Numbered from the stretch's first letter, positions 8,607 through 17,620 are shown. The stretch: DNA of 64,000 nucleotides from Candidatus Gastranaerophilales bacterium (GCA_944325155.1 CALUYY010000005.1:1-64000); one strand, 5' to 3'. A program made the numbers and translations. The notes: a model not told the origin generated them from the letters alone.

Positions 8607-9521
8607 ATGGCTTTATACAATAACATTTTAGAAACAATTGGAAAAACGCCGCTTGTTAAAATTAACAAATTAAACGAAGGAAAAAATATTTATGCAAAAG
8701 TCGAATTTTTTAACCCCGGAGGCTCAATTAAAGACAGAGCGGCATTTGAGATGATAGATAATCTTGAAAAAAAGGGGGAAATTTCACCGGATAAAACCGT
8801 TTTAATTGAACCCACAAGCGGAAACACAGGCATTGGGCTTGCTTTAATTGCAGCAGTTAAAGGATACAGATTAATTTTAACAATGCCTGAAAATATGAGC
8901 CCAGAGAGAAGAAAGCTTCTCTCGGGATACGGCGCAGAGTTAATTTTAACGCCGAAAGAAGACGGCATGAAAGGCTCAATCGATATGGCGAATAAATTAA
9001 ATAAAGATATAAAAAATTCAATTATAATGGGGCAATTTTCAAACCCCCTGAACCCCTTGGCGCATGAAAAAACAACCGCAGTTGAAATTATGAACGATAT
9101 AAACCCCGTTGATATAATCTGTGCGGGGATAGGCACGGGCGGCACCGTAACGGGAATTGCAAGAAAAATAAAAGAAACAAATAAAAATTTATATACAGTC
9201 GGCGTTGAACCTTTATCAAGCCCCTTAATTACGAAAGGATTTTTCGGCCCGCATAAAATTCAGGGAATCGGGGCAAATTTTATTCCGGATAATTATGATA
9301 AAGATGTTGTTGATGAAGTTATTGCAATAAGCGATGAAGAAGCAATTAACACGGCAAGAGAACTTATGAAAAAAGAAGGAATTATGGCGGGAATTTCATC
9401 GGGGGCAAATATGGCGGCTGCAATTAAGCTTTCAAAAAGAAAAGAAAACGAAAATAAAAACATTATAGTAATTTTGCCCGATACGGGAGAAAGATATTTA
9501 TCAAGCGAATTATTTGACTAA
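8607..9521 (+). CDS. cysK: Cysteine synthase A (O-acetylserine sulfhydrylase)
   Basis: A 304-residue PLP enzyme that replaces the acetyl group of O-acetylserine with sulfide to make cysteine. Signatures: NPGGSIKDRAAFEMI with the PLP-binding Lys near residue 40, EPTSGNTGIGLA (the substrate loop), GTGGTVTGIARK for PLP phosphate binding, and SSGAN plus LPDTGERYLS at the end. The ATG at 8607 is chosen because AGGGAG lies 8 nt upstream; the in-frame codon at 8580 falls inside the previous gene. Its tail overlaps the convergent kinase-like gene by 4 nt. Members of this fold also include cystathionine beta-synthase, but the length and motifs fit CysK/CysM. Confidence 0.93.
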   Translation: MALYNNILETIGKTPLVKINKLNEGKNIYAKVEFFNPGGSIKDRAAFEMIDNLEKKGEISPDKTVLIEPTSGNTGIGLALIAAVKGYRLILTMPENMSPERRKLLSGYGAELILTPKEDGMKGSIDMANKLNKDIKNSIIMGQFSNPLNPLAHEKTTAVEIMNDINPVDIICAGIGTGGTVTGIARKIKETNKNLYTVGVEPLSSPLITKGFFGPHKIQGIGANFIPDNYDKDVVDEVIAISDEEAINTARELMKKEGIMAGISSGANMAAAIKLSKRKENENKNIIVILPDTGERYLSSELFD

Positions 9522-11188
9522 TTTTCTCCGGAGGCCTTTTTAAAGAGCTTTTCATATATTGAATAATTAAGCGCACAAAGGTCGTTAACATAGCCGTTTA
9601 AGAATTCTTCTTCTCTTATCATGCGCTCTTTTTCCGTTTGCGATAATTTTCCATTGCTTAAAGCTTTTTGCGCTTTAGTTCTTGCAACGGTTGACTGATA
9701 AAGAGCACTAAGAGAATAAAACAAAGATTCAAACTTTGCGCCTTCAAGATAATTTTCTTCCGCCGCCTTAAGGTTTTTCATAATTTCCTGTTTTATTTTA
9801 TGGTATTCTTTTAAATCTTTATAAAAAGGAGATTTAATCTTAGAGCTGAAAGATTGGGTTTTTCTTAATTCGGTAATTCTTGTTCCGATTGAATAATAAG
9901 TATTATCTTTTATTTCATCCTCAAACCCTAAAAATACGTCGGTATCTGATATTGTGTGCAATATATCGGGGATTTGTTTGTAGGGTTTATTTGATGTTTT
10001 TATAAAAGTCGGAAGAATGTTGTCGCCTTCATTTTGGGGAGAATCGGCAGCGTTTCTTAAAATCCATTCAAATGCGCTGTCGTTGCCGTATCTTCCTTCA
10101 AGTTCGTTTTTCATCATTGAACGCCAGAATAATGCCCAGTCCGTTTCATATTTAAGAAGTTTTTTTAACTCGGGGTCTGATGTTTCTTTTCTTAAGTTTT
10201 CCGCATAATCGCTCATTTCATTGCTTGCTTCGATTGCATAAAGATAATATACGGGTGCCGACATAATATTATATAAATCTTCCTGTTTTTCCGTATCCAT
10301 TGAAGATGTTATGAATCTGTGGGTTAATAAAAGCTGAAGTTTTCTTGCCTGAAGATTTATCATCTCATCCGAAGGGTGTTTTAAATATTTTGCCATTAAT
10401 TTGTCATATTCGGTTATTTCATATCTTACGCCTTGTTTTTCAAAAGCTTCCGCCCTTTTTTGATGATAATTTGCTTTTTCTTCAAGATAGGTTTTAAAAA
10501 GCTCTCTTGCTTTTGTTTCGTCTATTGTTGATAAATATGTTGCAAAGTTTGATTCTTCAAACATCTGCGCATTTGAAGGCGCCATAAAAAAGGGAACTTT
10601 ATAGGTTTTGGCATTTATTTTATGGTCTTCTTCCGTTTCAATTCCGAATTTTTCGCAATATTGAAAATCAAGAAGATTAACCTCGCCGTCTTCCGTAATC
10701 AAACAGTTGCACCTTGAAACATCCCCGTGGTATACCCTTGAAGAATCAAGCTTTGCAAGGCTTGATAAAATTGAAGCAAGGCTTTTTCCGTCCCACTTTG
10801 TTGTTTCGCCGTCGGGGATTTTTCCTTCCATAAAAGTCGTTAAAAGATAATATTTGCCGTCTTCCGTTTCAACGTTTCCGATTAAACTTTGCGCATGGGA
10901 AAAATCTTTGGGTATGTTCATAAGGGCGGTTGCTTCCATGGAAAAGTCGCCGTTTATTTTTTCGGCTTTTCCCTGTTTCGACCTTTTTATGACACAATTT
11001 GTGCCCCCTAAAAGATAGGCTTCCGCAAAAAGCCCCTGCCCGAGTTTTTTATCGTTTTTGCCGTTTGTTTCTTCAAACAAATCAACTTTATCTTTAATAT
11101 CTTCCGGAACGGAGCCGTTTATAACTCTTGTTACCTTGCTTGTAAAATTTATGTTGTTATAATATGTGCCAATCGGGAGTATTTTCAT
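9518..11188 (-). CDS. Protein-kinase-fold protein with N-terminal INFTS motif
   Basis: A 556-residue protein. Residues 1-20 lack a signal peptide but contain INFTS at 13-17. Residues 45-240 show a eukaryotic-like kinase core: G-loop LGQGLFAEAYL (50-59), Lys68 in NCVIKRS, Glu85 as the C-helix Glu, a catalytic loop YHGDVSRCN (Asp156, Asn161) and LLDFQ (Asp174) in the DFG position. HRD to HGD and DFG to DFQ are changes seen in RIO, Kdo and aminoglycoside kinase relatives, so the substrate need not be protein. Residues 240-556 are helical, charged, and unlike known domains. It overlaps the upstream HAD gene by 4 nt, so the two are translationally coupled. Kinase fold is fairly sure; activity and target are unknown. 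Confidence 0.78.
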   Translation of the reverse strand: MKILPIGTYYNNINFTSKVTRVINGSVPEDIKDKVDLFEETNGKNDKKLGQGLFAEAYLLGGTNCVIKRSKQGKAEKINGDFSMEATALMNIPKDFSHAQSLIGNVETEDGKYYLLTTFMEGKIPDGETTKWDGKSLASILSSLAKLDSSRVYHGDVSRCNCLITEDGEVNLLDFQYCEKFGIETEEDHKINAKTYKVPFFMAPSNAQMFEESNFATYLSTIDETKARELFKTYLEEKANYHQKRAEAFEKQGVRYEITEYDKLMAKYLKHPSDEMINLQARKLQLLLTHRFITSSMDTEKQEDLYNIMSAPVYYLYAIEASNEMSDYAENLRKETSDPELKKLLKYETDWALFWRSMMKNELEGRYGNDSAFEWILRNAADSPQNEGDNILPTFIKTSNKPYKQIPDILHTISDTDVFLGFEDEIKDNTYYSIGTRITELRKTQSFSSKIKSPFYKDLKEYHKIKQEIMKNLKAAEENYLEGAKFESLFYSLSALYQSTVARTKAQKALSNGKLSQTEKERMIREEEFLNGYVNDLCALNYSIYEKLFKKASGEN

Positions 11189-12426
11189 TGGTTGTTCCTT
11201 TTAAATTCGGGGTTTTGGCTTGAATAATCTTCTTTTGCGATTTTTATCGCTTCAAGAAGCGTGTGCGGTTTTGTTTCATCATTTTTATCAACAACAATGA
11301 AACGTTTATGTCCGTCAAAATTATAAATTTGTTCAAATTTTGAAATCGTATCATCCAAACTTGAATTGTTTCTGATGAATATAGAGCGCAGGGGCAGGTT
11401 TTGAATTTTTGTTTTGGTGCTTTCTGTTGAATAATCGGAAACATCGGTATCAAGATAATTTTCAATTGAGAGCATATTAAGATCGTTTCTTCCGTCGCCG
11501 CAAACGATTACAAGGTCATTTGAACCTTTTTGCATAATTTCATCAACCATTAATTTTGCATGGTGGAATTTATCAAGTTTTTTAACTTTGCCTCTTGTTT
11601 CGGGTTTGATTTCTATGCTTGTTCCAAGCTGCCAGTTTGAATTATCGGAAACCGAATTAACAAAAGTTTCGCCGTTATGTTCTTTTGTTTGAAAAACTAT
11701 TTTATACCCTTCTTGTTCAAGTTCGTCTTTTAGACCTTTTAATTCTTCAATATATGCGCTTCCGACCGGGGCTGTTAACCTTATAAGAGAATTGCCGTCT
11801 TGCCTTAGAGAGATATAATTTGTTTTATCTTCATCGGGAAGGGCCTGAACATCTTCCTGAAGGGTCATATCGCCCCTGTATCCGTACATGCCCTGATGAG
11901 TCGGGGGTTCTATCAGCATGGGGCAGCCGCTTAACCTTGAAATAAAGGCTTTTACCCTGTCTTTTATTTTAAAACCGTCCCAATTTATGACAAAACGCCT
12001 TAATTGTTTTTGCTTTTTCAAATTAATGTCCGATTCTTCAAACATATCTTCTCTGTCTGAAGAAAAAAAGTCCGGCTTTTTGCTTTTTATAAATTCATCG
12101 CCCCCGTTTACAACGATTAATTTATCCGGAACGGGAATTCTTAAGCCCCTGTCTTTAATTTTTTTCATATAATAATTAAATTCGGATAGGTTCCTTCCCG
12201 TTGAAATCGTAAGCTCCGTTGTTTTTTTGCCGTCATCCGTTGATGAAAGAAACCTTTGAAATTCATCAAAATAAGAATTAAAAGCGTCTTTGTCAAGAGG
12301 TTTTGAGCCATTGCAGATGACATCATGGTTAAATTCATCGGGCATAAATGTGCCGTCAAAATCGGACAAAATTTTAACTTCGCCCGCCATAAACGGCAAA
12401 TTTTGATTTATCGGAGCAATTTTCAT
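11185..12426 (-). CDS. HAD-superfamily phosphatase with N-terminal LPFMA motif
   Basis: A 413-residue protein. Residues 1-16 hold LPFMA at 10-14 and no signal peptide. HAD motif I is LSDFDGTF (Asp22, Asp24), motif II is TISTGR (73-78), a Lys-rich motif III region lies near 285-295, and motif IV is VCGDGRNDLNML near 310. The layout, with a large cap between motifs II and III, resembles Cof-type and sucrose-phosphate-phosphatase-like HADs, which act on sugar phosphates or other small phosphoesters. An AGAGAG ribosome site precedes the ATG at 12426. The kinase-fold gene begins inside its last codons, so a kinase and a phosphatase-like enzyme are made together with the same N-terminal tag. The natural substrate is unknown. 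Confidence 0.82.
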   Translation of the reverse strand: MKIAPINQNLPFMAGEVKILSDFDGTFMPDEFNHDVICNGSKPLDKDAFNSYFDEFQRFLSSTDDGKKTTELTISTGRNLSEFNYYMKKIKDRGLRIPVPDKLIVVNGGDEFIKSKKPDFFSSDREDMFEESDINLKKQKQLRRFVINWDGFKIKDRVKAFISRLSGCPMLIEPPTHQGMYGYRGDMTLQEDVQALPDEDKTNYISLRQDGNSLIRLTAPVGSAYIEELKGLKDELEQEGYKIVFQTKEHNGETFVNSVSDNSNWQLGTSIEIKPETRGKVKKLDKFHHAKLMVDEIMQKGSNDLVIVCGDGRNDLNMLSIENYLDTDVSDYSTESTKTKIQNLPLRSIFIRNNSSLDDTISKFEQIYNFDGHKRFIVVDKNDETKPHTLLEAIKIAKEDYSSQNPEFKRNNQ

Positions 12427-12487
12427 AAAATCTCTCTAAATATCGGCAAATAAATAAACCCCGTAAAAAAAATATTTTGCTTAAATT

Positions 12488-12901
12488 TTATTCGCCCATA
12501 ACTTTAACGATAACCCTTTTTCTTCTTTGTCCATCAAATTCGGCATAATAAATTTGCTGCCACGGTCCGAAATCAAGAGAACCGTTTGTAACGGGAACAA
12601 TAACTTCATGCCCGATTAAAAGGCTTTTTAAGTGGGAATCGCCGTTTGTTTCGCCCGTTTGGTGGTGGTTATAGTTTATGTTAAAAGGCGCCAATTCTTC
12701 AAGCCATTTATCAATGTCTTTAATCAAGCCCGATTCCGCATCGTTAACGTAAATTCCCGCCGTTATATGCATAGCCGAAACCAGAACCATTCCTTCTTTT
12801 ATTCCGCTTTTTTCAACGATTGCTTCAACTTCATCCGTTATATTAATATATTCTCTGTGGTTTTTTGTGTTAAACCAAAGATATTCCGTTAAAAATTTCA
12901 T
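12488..12901 (-). CDS. YjbQ/UPF0047 family protein
   Basis: A 137-residue protein of the YjbQ family, reported in some members to form thiamine phosphate as a side activity; the main role is unsettled. Family signatures include [38 protein letters not shown] with the conserved His/Asp cluster, and [13 protein letters not shown]. The length is normal. AGGGGGG lies about 10 nt before the ATG. It is 61 nt upstream of the HAD gene on the same strand and may belong to the same transcript. Confidence 0.88.
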   Translation of the reverse strand: MKFLTEYLWFNTKNHREYINITDEVEAIVEKSGIKEGMVLVSAMHITAGIYVNDAESGLIKDIDKWLEELAPFNINYNHHQTGETNGDSHLKSLLIGHEVIVPVTNGSLDFGPWQQIYYAEFDGQRRKRVIVKVMGE

Positions 12902-12944
12902 TAAATTATCCCCCCTTTTTTTAAATTTTATCAGGGGGAAATTT

Positions 12945-13271
12945 TTATGACAACGCCCTTCTGTATTGAAGTTTAATTCTTCTTAATTCTTTTTTATCGT
13001 AATAAATTTCTCTTTTGAGCCTTCCGATTTGCCTTTTCTTTTCGTTGTAAGACAAATCTTTTGAGCGCTCTATTCTGTTTATTTTTCTTTCGTTTAAATA
13101 AATTGCCCTGTTCAGGCGGGTTATTTTTCTTTTGAGCCTGTATGCGCCGTTTGAATATGCAAGTTCGATATTATCCGAAGATTTTATATCAAGCGGTTTA
13201 GAATGTGCCCCGAGTGCGGATAAAGGTAAAGACAAAGACACCAAAAGCAAAATTGAAATAATTTTTTTCAA
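12945..13271 (-). CDS. Small secreted basic helical protein
   Basis: A 108-residue protein of unknown family. Residues 1-22 form a good signal peptide ending ALGA. The mature part is very basic and predicted helical, with heptad-like spacing of Leu/Ile in [20 protein letters not shown] and again in [18 protein letters not shown], so a short coiled coil in the periplasm is likely. No enzymatic motif is visible. GGAG lies upstream of the ATG. Function unknown. Confidence 0.7.
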   Translation of the reverse strand: MKKIISILLLVSLSLPLSALGAHSKPLDIKSSDNIELAYSNGAYRLKRKITRLNRAIYLNERKINRIERSKDLSYNEKKRQIGRLKREIYYDKKELRRIKLQYRRALS

Positions 13272-13413
13272 AACTTTTCTCCTTCAAATTAAAGCTTATG
13301 AGGAAAAACAAAATTATTAATCCCCATACAAGATAACAACCATAATTTTTCTTTAAGGAGAAATTTTAAAAAGGCAAAATATTATTTAAACAAACAAAAA
13401 GTTCTATAAAACT

Positions 13414-13496
13414 TGGGCAGGATGGGATTTGAACCCACATGCATTTTATTGCGCCGGCTCCTGAAACCGGTGCGTCTACCGTTTCGCCACCTGCCC
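13414..13496 (-). tRNA. tRNA-Leu (anticodon CAG)
   Basis: On the minus strand the acceptor GGGCAGG pairs with CCTGCCC. The anticodon stem CCGGT/GCCGG encloses TTCAGGA, which places CAG at the anticodon (13461-13463 on the plus strand reads CTG). A long variable arm, as expected for class II tRNAs, and a normal T-arm with GGTTCAAAT follow. The CCA end is not encoded. Confidence 0.95.
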
Positions 13497-13552
13497 TTAG
13501 AGGTTTTAAATTAATAATATAATAAAATTCTTTCTATTTCAAACAAAAAAAG

Positions 13553-13590
13553 AAGGCAGAAAAAATTTTTTCCGCCTTAAAAATTTGAAA
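13553..13590 (-). terminator. Rho-independent terminator after the 113-aa gene
   Basis: The arms AAGGC and GCCTT (13553-13578), with an A/T-rich inner stem and one mismatch, are followed on the minus strand by a T-run (TTTTTTTG from about 13552 down). It ends the transcript of the 13671-14012 gene before tRNA-Leu. Confidence 0.65.
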
Positions 13591-13670
13591 CTTTTTAGTT
13601 TCTAACCAACGCACATTTTCATACTACAATTAATCGCCTTTGTTCAATTGAACTTCGGGGAATTTTGTAA

Positions 13671-14012
13671 TTATGTCGAAAGTTCATCCTTGTATTGTGC
13701 TTCAAAGTCTTCAAAGTCAATCAGCGCATCATTATACATTTTGCGCATCATTTCTTCTTTTTCTGTCCCGATACTTTGATTGTATTGAGCCTTCATAAAT
13801 TGAAGCATAACTTTCTGGCACTCGTGCGCTTTTTTTGCCTCATCGGGTTTTAATCTAATGGGGACAATGCGGGAGTCTTGAGTCTTTAATGCCTCTTTAT
13901 TAATTGATATAAATTGAACATCTTTATCTAAATCGGTAATTTTCGGGGGCGGGGAGTTTAATTGTGTAAAAATTGCGCTTAAGTCAAATGTTTCAAGATT
14001 GCTAATATTCAT
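13671..14012 (-). CDS. Small protein of unknown function
   Basis: A 113-residue acidic protein with no signal peptide and no membrane segment. The N-terminus is MNISNLETFDLSAIF and the C-terminal half is helical and rich in Glu, Lys and Met (KAHECQKVMLQFMKAQ, KEEMMRKMYNDALIDFEDF). A GGAG site sits 8 nt before the ATG and a terminator follows, so it looks like a complete single-gene unit. No family recognised. Confidence 0.65.
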   Translation of the reverse strand: MNISNLETFDLSAIFTQLNSPPPKITDLDKDVQFISINKEALKTQDSRIVPIRLKPDEAKKAHECQKVMLQFMKAQYNQSIGTEKEEMMRKMYNDALIDFEDFEAQYKDELST

Positions 14013-14158
14013 AAATATTAGCTCCTTTCTTTTACCCAGTATTATCTTTTTTTGGCTCCGCCAAATTTTTCACATGCAAAATTTAACCGAACCTTTCTAA
14101 TAAAATCGGCAGGGTTTAATAAAGACTTTAGGAAATTTTTGATTGATTTTACAATTAT

Positions 14159-15976
14159 TTACACTTCAATCAAATTTTCATTTTTATTAAACTGCATTTC
14201 ATATAAGGCTCTGTATTGTCCGTTTTCGATTTTTAAAAGCTCGTCATGATTTCCTTGTTCAACCAAATGCCCGTCATTTATAACCATAATTTTATCCGCA
14301 TTTTTAATTGTTGATAATCTGTGGGCTATAACAAAAACGGTTTTATTTTTCATTAAGTTTTCAAGCGCCTTTTGAACAATCGCCTCCGATTTATTATCCA
14401 AAGCGGACGTTGCTTCATCCAAAATTATAATCGGCGCTTTTTTAATCATTGCCCTTGCAATTGCAATTCTTTGTCTTTGCCCGCCCGATAAACTTGTGCC
14501 CATTTCGCCCAAAACCGTATCAACTCCGTTTTCAAGCGTATCGATAAATTCATCCAGATGTGCAAGATGAATAACCTCTTTAATGTCATCATCGGATGCG
14601 GAATAATTTCCCATTAAAATGTTTTCTTTAATTGTGCCCGAGAATAAAAAATTATCCTGAAAAACTTCCGATATATTCATTCTTAAAGATTCAAGCGTAA
14701 AATCTCTTATATCTTTATTATCAATTTTTATGCTTCCCGATTTTATGTCGTAAAACCTCGGCAAAAGATTTACTATTGTTGATTTTCCGCCGCCCGAATT
14801 TCCCACAAGCGCAACCGTCTGTCCTTTTTTCACCTCAAAAGATACATTTTTTATAACGGGTTCATTTTCAATATATTCAAAAACAACGTTTTCAAACGTG
14901 ATTTTGTCTTTGATGTCCGTCAGTTTTGAAGCGTTTTCTTTGTTTTTAATCTCCGGCATTAAATCAAAAAGTTCAAAAACCCTTGCCGCGGCAACAAAAA
15001 CGTTTTGAAGGTTGGTTAACGTGCGCCCCAAATCTTTAACGGGTTTATACAAAAGCAACAATGAGGTAACAAAGCTTGCAAAGCTTCCCGTTGTCATTTC
15101 GCCGTTTATGATTAAAATGTTTCCGATTGCCATAACAATTGCAATTCCGATACTTGCAATTAAATACATAATCGGCGACATCCACCCCACACGCTTGGAT
15201 AATGAAATTGCAAGGTCGAAAGATTTTCTGATTTGGTTTTCAAATTTATGAAAAAGTTTATCCTGAAGGCAATAGCCCGTCATGATTTTGTTTCCGTGAT
15301 AGGTTTCATTAAAATTGGTTGTGATTCCTCCGCCCAAAACCGCCGTTGCGTTTGAGATTTTTTTAATTTTCTTTCTTATTAACGCCAAAGGCAAAAACGC
15401 AACCGTTAAAACAATAACGCCCACAACCGCCAACTTCCAGCTTGTCCACAACAAAACGGCAATTAACCCGAGCGCTTCGACAAAGCATGTTATTAAATGT
15501 TTAAGAGAATCGACAACCGTTCTTGAAGCGGTGTCGGGGTCGGTTAAAAATCTTGTTAAAATAATGCCCGATGAATTTTCGTCAAAAAATTTCGTATCCA
15601 TGGTAATTAACTTTTTGAACAAATCAATTTTTACAAGGTTTGAAATTTTGTTGCTTATCCAATCGGTAAGATAAGAATTTAAATATCTTAAAAGCCCCTG
15701 AACAACGGCAAAGCCCACAATCAAAAATGGAATTAAATTAACGAGTATATCCCTTGTCAAATGAACGGAGCCTAAAAACATCTCGTTTCCGTTAACGACA
15801 ACATCAATATACGGCTTCAGCGCAAATGCGGTGGCACCGTCTAAAAGCCCCAGAGGAATTGCAAGAATAAAGGTTATAAAAATTCTGAACCAATAGGGTT
15901 TAATATAAGGATACAGCCTTTTCAGCAAAAATTTGTAATCGAACGCCTGTTTGGCGGTTGTTGTTTCCAATTTCAT
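14159..15976 (-). CDS. ABC exporter, fused permease and ATPase (MsbA-like)
   Basis: A 605-residue half-transporter. Residues 20-330 form a six-helix type I exporter domain and 355-590 an ATPase with Walker A GNSGGGKST, Q-loop EVFQDNFLF, signature LSGGQRQR, Walker B IIILDEATSALD and the switch His in IAHRLST. The domain order and length match MsbA lipid A flippases and related multidrug exporters. In an organism with an outer membrane a lipid A or lipid-linked substrate is plausible, but motifs alone cannot separate this from a drug exporter. The NUDIX gene lies just upstream in the same direction with a 3-nt gap, so they share a transcript. Confidence 0.9.
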   Translation of the reverse strand: MKLETTTAKQAFDYKFLLKRLYPYIKPYWFRIFITFILAIPLGLLDGATAFALKPYIDVVVNGNEMFLGSVHLTRDILVNLIPFLIVGFAVVQGLLRYLNSYLTDWISNKISNLVKIDLFKKLITMDTKFFDENSSGIILTRFLTDPDTASRTVVDSLKHLITCFVEALGLIAVLLWTSWKLAVVGVIVLTVAFLPLALIRKKIKKISNATAVLGGGITTNFNETYHGNKIMTGYCLQDKLFHKFENQIRKSFDLAISLSKRVGWMSPIMYLIASIGIAIVMAIGNILIINGEMTTGSFASFVTSLLLLYKPVKDLGRTLTNLQNVFVAAARVFELFDLMPEIKNKENASKLTDIKDKITFENVVFEYIENEPVIKNVSFEVKKGQTVALVGNSGGGKSTIVNLLPRFYDIKSGSIKIDNKDIRDFTLESLRMNISEVFQDNFLFSGTIKENILMGNYSASDDDIKEVIHLAHLDEFIDTLENGVDTVLGEMGTSLSGGQRQRIAIARAMIKKAPIIILDEATSALDNKSEAIVQKALENLMKNKTVFVIAHRLSTIKNADKIMVINDGHLVEQGNHDELLKIENGQYRALYEMQFNKNENLIEV

Positions 15977-15979
15977 AAT

Positions 15980-16534
15980 CTAATTCCCGTTAAATATAAA
16001 ATAAAGTCCGGCAAGCGCTTGAGAGCTTATTGCATAATCTTTTTTTCCGCAGTCTTTTAAAAATTCATTTATCTTTGATTTTTTTACGTAAATTCTGTCT
16101 TTTATAACCCCGTTATCGCTTACGGGCTGTTGTTTTAGTTCTTTATTTTTAATATAGCAGATTGCAACCGTTGAAGCTTCGCTTGTAAGCCCCGATGATG
16201 AGACCATTTTATCTAAAACGATTTTAATTTCATCTGCCACAAGCCCCGTTTCTTCAAGAAGTTCTTTTTTTACGGCATCGAGCGTTGTTTCATTGTTGTC
16301 TTCATCACCAACAAGCCCCGCGGGAAGCTCGACGCAAAATTCGGCAACATTTTCCGCAAAAACGGGCGGGCGCCTTGTAATTAAAAATAAAATTTCATCT
16401 TCAATTTCGCCTTTGATTAAAGGCAGAAGAACGACAACATTTTTTGCGTTCGGGCGAACCGCATAAACCCAGTCGGGTTTGTTTTCTCTTTTATACGCTT
16501 TAAGTGCGAGATATTTTGTATTATATAAAATCAA
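15980..16534 (-). CDS. NUDIX hydrolase (ADP-ribose pyrophosphatase-like)
   Basis: The NUDIX box spans about 83-105, with DAVKKELLEETGL as its core; Lys replaces the usual Arg before the first Glu. The flanking LPAGLV resembles ADP-ribose pyrophosphatases, which split nucleoside diphosphate-linked compounds. A TTG at 16534 is preferred as the start because GGAG is 7 nt upstream. The longer frame from TTG 16564 runs through a TATAAT box at about 16555-16560, which is more likely the promoter. From 16534 the protein has 184 residues. Confidence 0.82.
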   Translation of the reverse strand: MILYNTKYLALKAYKRENKPDWVYAVRPNAKNVVVLLPLIKGEIEDEILFLITRRPPVFAENVAEFCVELPAGLVGDEDNNETTLDAVKKELLEETGLVADEIKIVLDKMVSSSGLTSEASTVAICYIKNKELKQQPVSDNGVIKDRIYVKKSKINEFLKDCGKKDYAISSQALAGLYFIFNGN

Positions 16535-16693
16535 CTTTTTGCTCCGATTAAAATTATTATACAATTAAAATCCGTGAAATACCAATTGTTGAATAGTATC
16601 AAGGAGTTTACAAAAATTTACAAAAAAATTTCAATAATAATATAAAAAATAGCAAAAATATTGTTTCAGGCTATTTAAATATTACAAATAATA

Positions 16694-16702
16694 TGTTATA
16701 AT
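16694..16702 (+). promoter_or_regulatory. Extended -10 promoter of the 53-aa gene
   Basis: TGTTATAAT is a perfect extended -10. No good -35 is present at the proper distance, as is common for extended -10 promoters. It would give a leader of about 60 nt before the ATG at 16771. Confidence 0.55.
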
Positions 16703-16770
16703 TCTTGTAATGGTGTTGTTCATATTGTTACAATCTTAAGTGCTGTGTGTTAAAGGAAGGGGGCAAATTA

Positions 16771-16932
16771 ATGGTTGCTTTAGCAGAAAAACTAAAAGTC
16801 AAATCGCCTGTTAAATCCAAATTTAACGATGAGTTTCAAAATTATCTTAAACAGCAATGCTTAAAAACAACATTCAACGGCGTTGAATTGGAAGCATTCA
16901 GCTGGTACAAAAAAGTTTTAGGGCTTATGTAA
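16771..16932 (+). CDS. Small 53-aa protein of unknown function
   Basis: The start ATG at 16771 has a very strong ribosome site (GGAAGGGGG). The protein is basic at the N-terminus (VALAEKLKVKSPVKSKF) and ends in a mixed segment (GVELEAFSWYKKVLGLM) with one Cys and no signal peptide. A clear promoter lies upstream and a strong terminator lies 25 nt downstream, so this is a free-standing, probably well-expressed unit. An in-frame GTG at 16747 overlaps the ribosome site and is less likely. No family recognised. Confidence 0.7.
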   Translation: MVALAEKLKVKSPVKSKFNDEFQNYLKQQCLKTTFNGVELEAFSWYKKVLGLM

Positions 16933-16952
16933 GACAATTTAACTTTTAATTT

Positions 16953-16989
16953 TAAAAAAAAGACCGTGAAAATTTCACGGTCTTTTTTT
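16953..16989. terminator. Bidirectional rho-independent terminator
   Basis: A perfect 10-bp stem, AGACCGTGAA paired with TTCACGGTCT, is flanked by an A-run on one side and a T-run on the other. It ends the 53-aa gene on the plus strand and the nitroreductase gene on the minus strand. Confidence 0.92.
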
Positions 16990-17620
16990 ATTCGATAATT
17001 TCCATAATTTCATCAAGCGGCTTTTTATTTGATCTTTTATCGGATATATCGCTTGCGGGTTTTCCGATTGCGATAACCGATGTAATTTTATCGGTTTCAT
17101 CTAAGTTTAAAACTTTTTTAATGCCATCAACCCCCAAAACGGGCGCCACCATCCAGCATGACCCGAGGTTTTGGGCGTATGCGGATAAAAGCATGTTTTC
17201 TATGGCGCCGCCCATGCTAAGCAAAAACGAATCGGGGCGCATTTTTTTAATTTCTTCTTCGCTAAATTTTGCCATCTCCAAAACACCGTTCATAAAAGCT
17301 TTTGCTTCCGTTTCAACACAAACGATTATAACCGGTGCTTTTGTAAAAAAGGTTGAATGGGCTTTGTATCTTTCAACGTAAGCTTTTGTTTCATCATCAA
17401 GATTGGGAATTATTCTGTCATAAGTTTTTAAGATTTCATCCGCCATTTTGTTTTTAATTTCATTATTATAAATTGCAATAAATTTCCAATTCTGGGTATT
17501 CATGGCGCTGGGCGCCAAGCGGGCAGAATTTATTATTCTTTTTATTTCGTCTTTTGTGGGTATGTAAGAATCAAATTTTCTGATAGTCTTTCTGTTATCG
17601 ACGGCTTCAAATATATCCAT
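16988..17620 (-). CDS. Nitroreductase-family flavoprotein
   Basis: A 210-residue FMN-dependent oxidoreductase of the nitroreductase superfamily. The N-terminal VDNRKTIRKFDSY and SARLAPSAMNTQNWKF are the FMN-binding Arg and Ser/Asn segments, MGGAIENMLLSAYAQNLGSCWM is the dimer/FMN helix, and VIAIGKPA is the C-terminal FMN contact. Substrates range from quinones to nitro compounds and cannot be predicted. GGGAG precedes the ATG. Divergent from the VWA gene, with a 35-nt shared upstream region. Confidence 0.9.
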   Translation of the reverse strand: MDIFEAVDNRKTIRKFDSYIPTKDEIKRIINSARLAPSAMNTQNWKFIAIYNNEIKNKMADEILKTYDRIIPNLDDETKAYVERYKAHSTFFTKAPVIIVCVETEAKAFMNGVLEMAKFSEEEIKKMRPDSFLLSMGGAIENMLLSAYAQNLGSCWMVAPVLGVDGIKKVLNLDETDKITSVIAIGKPASDISDKRSNKKPLDEIMEIIE

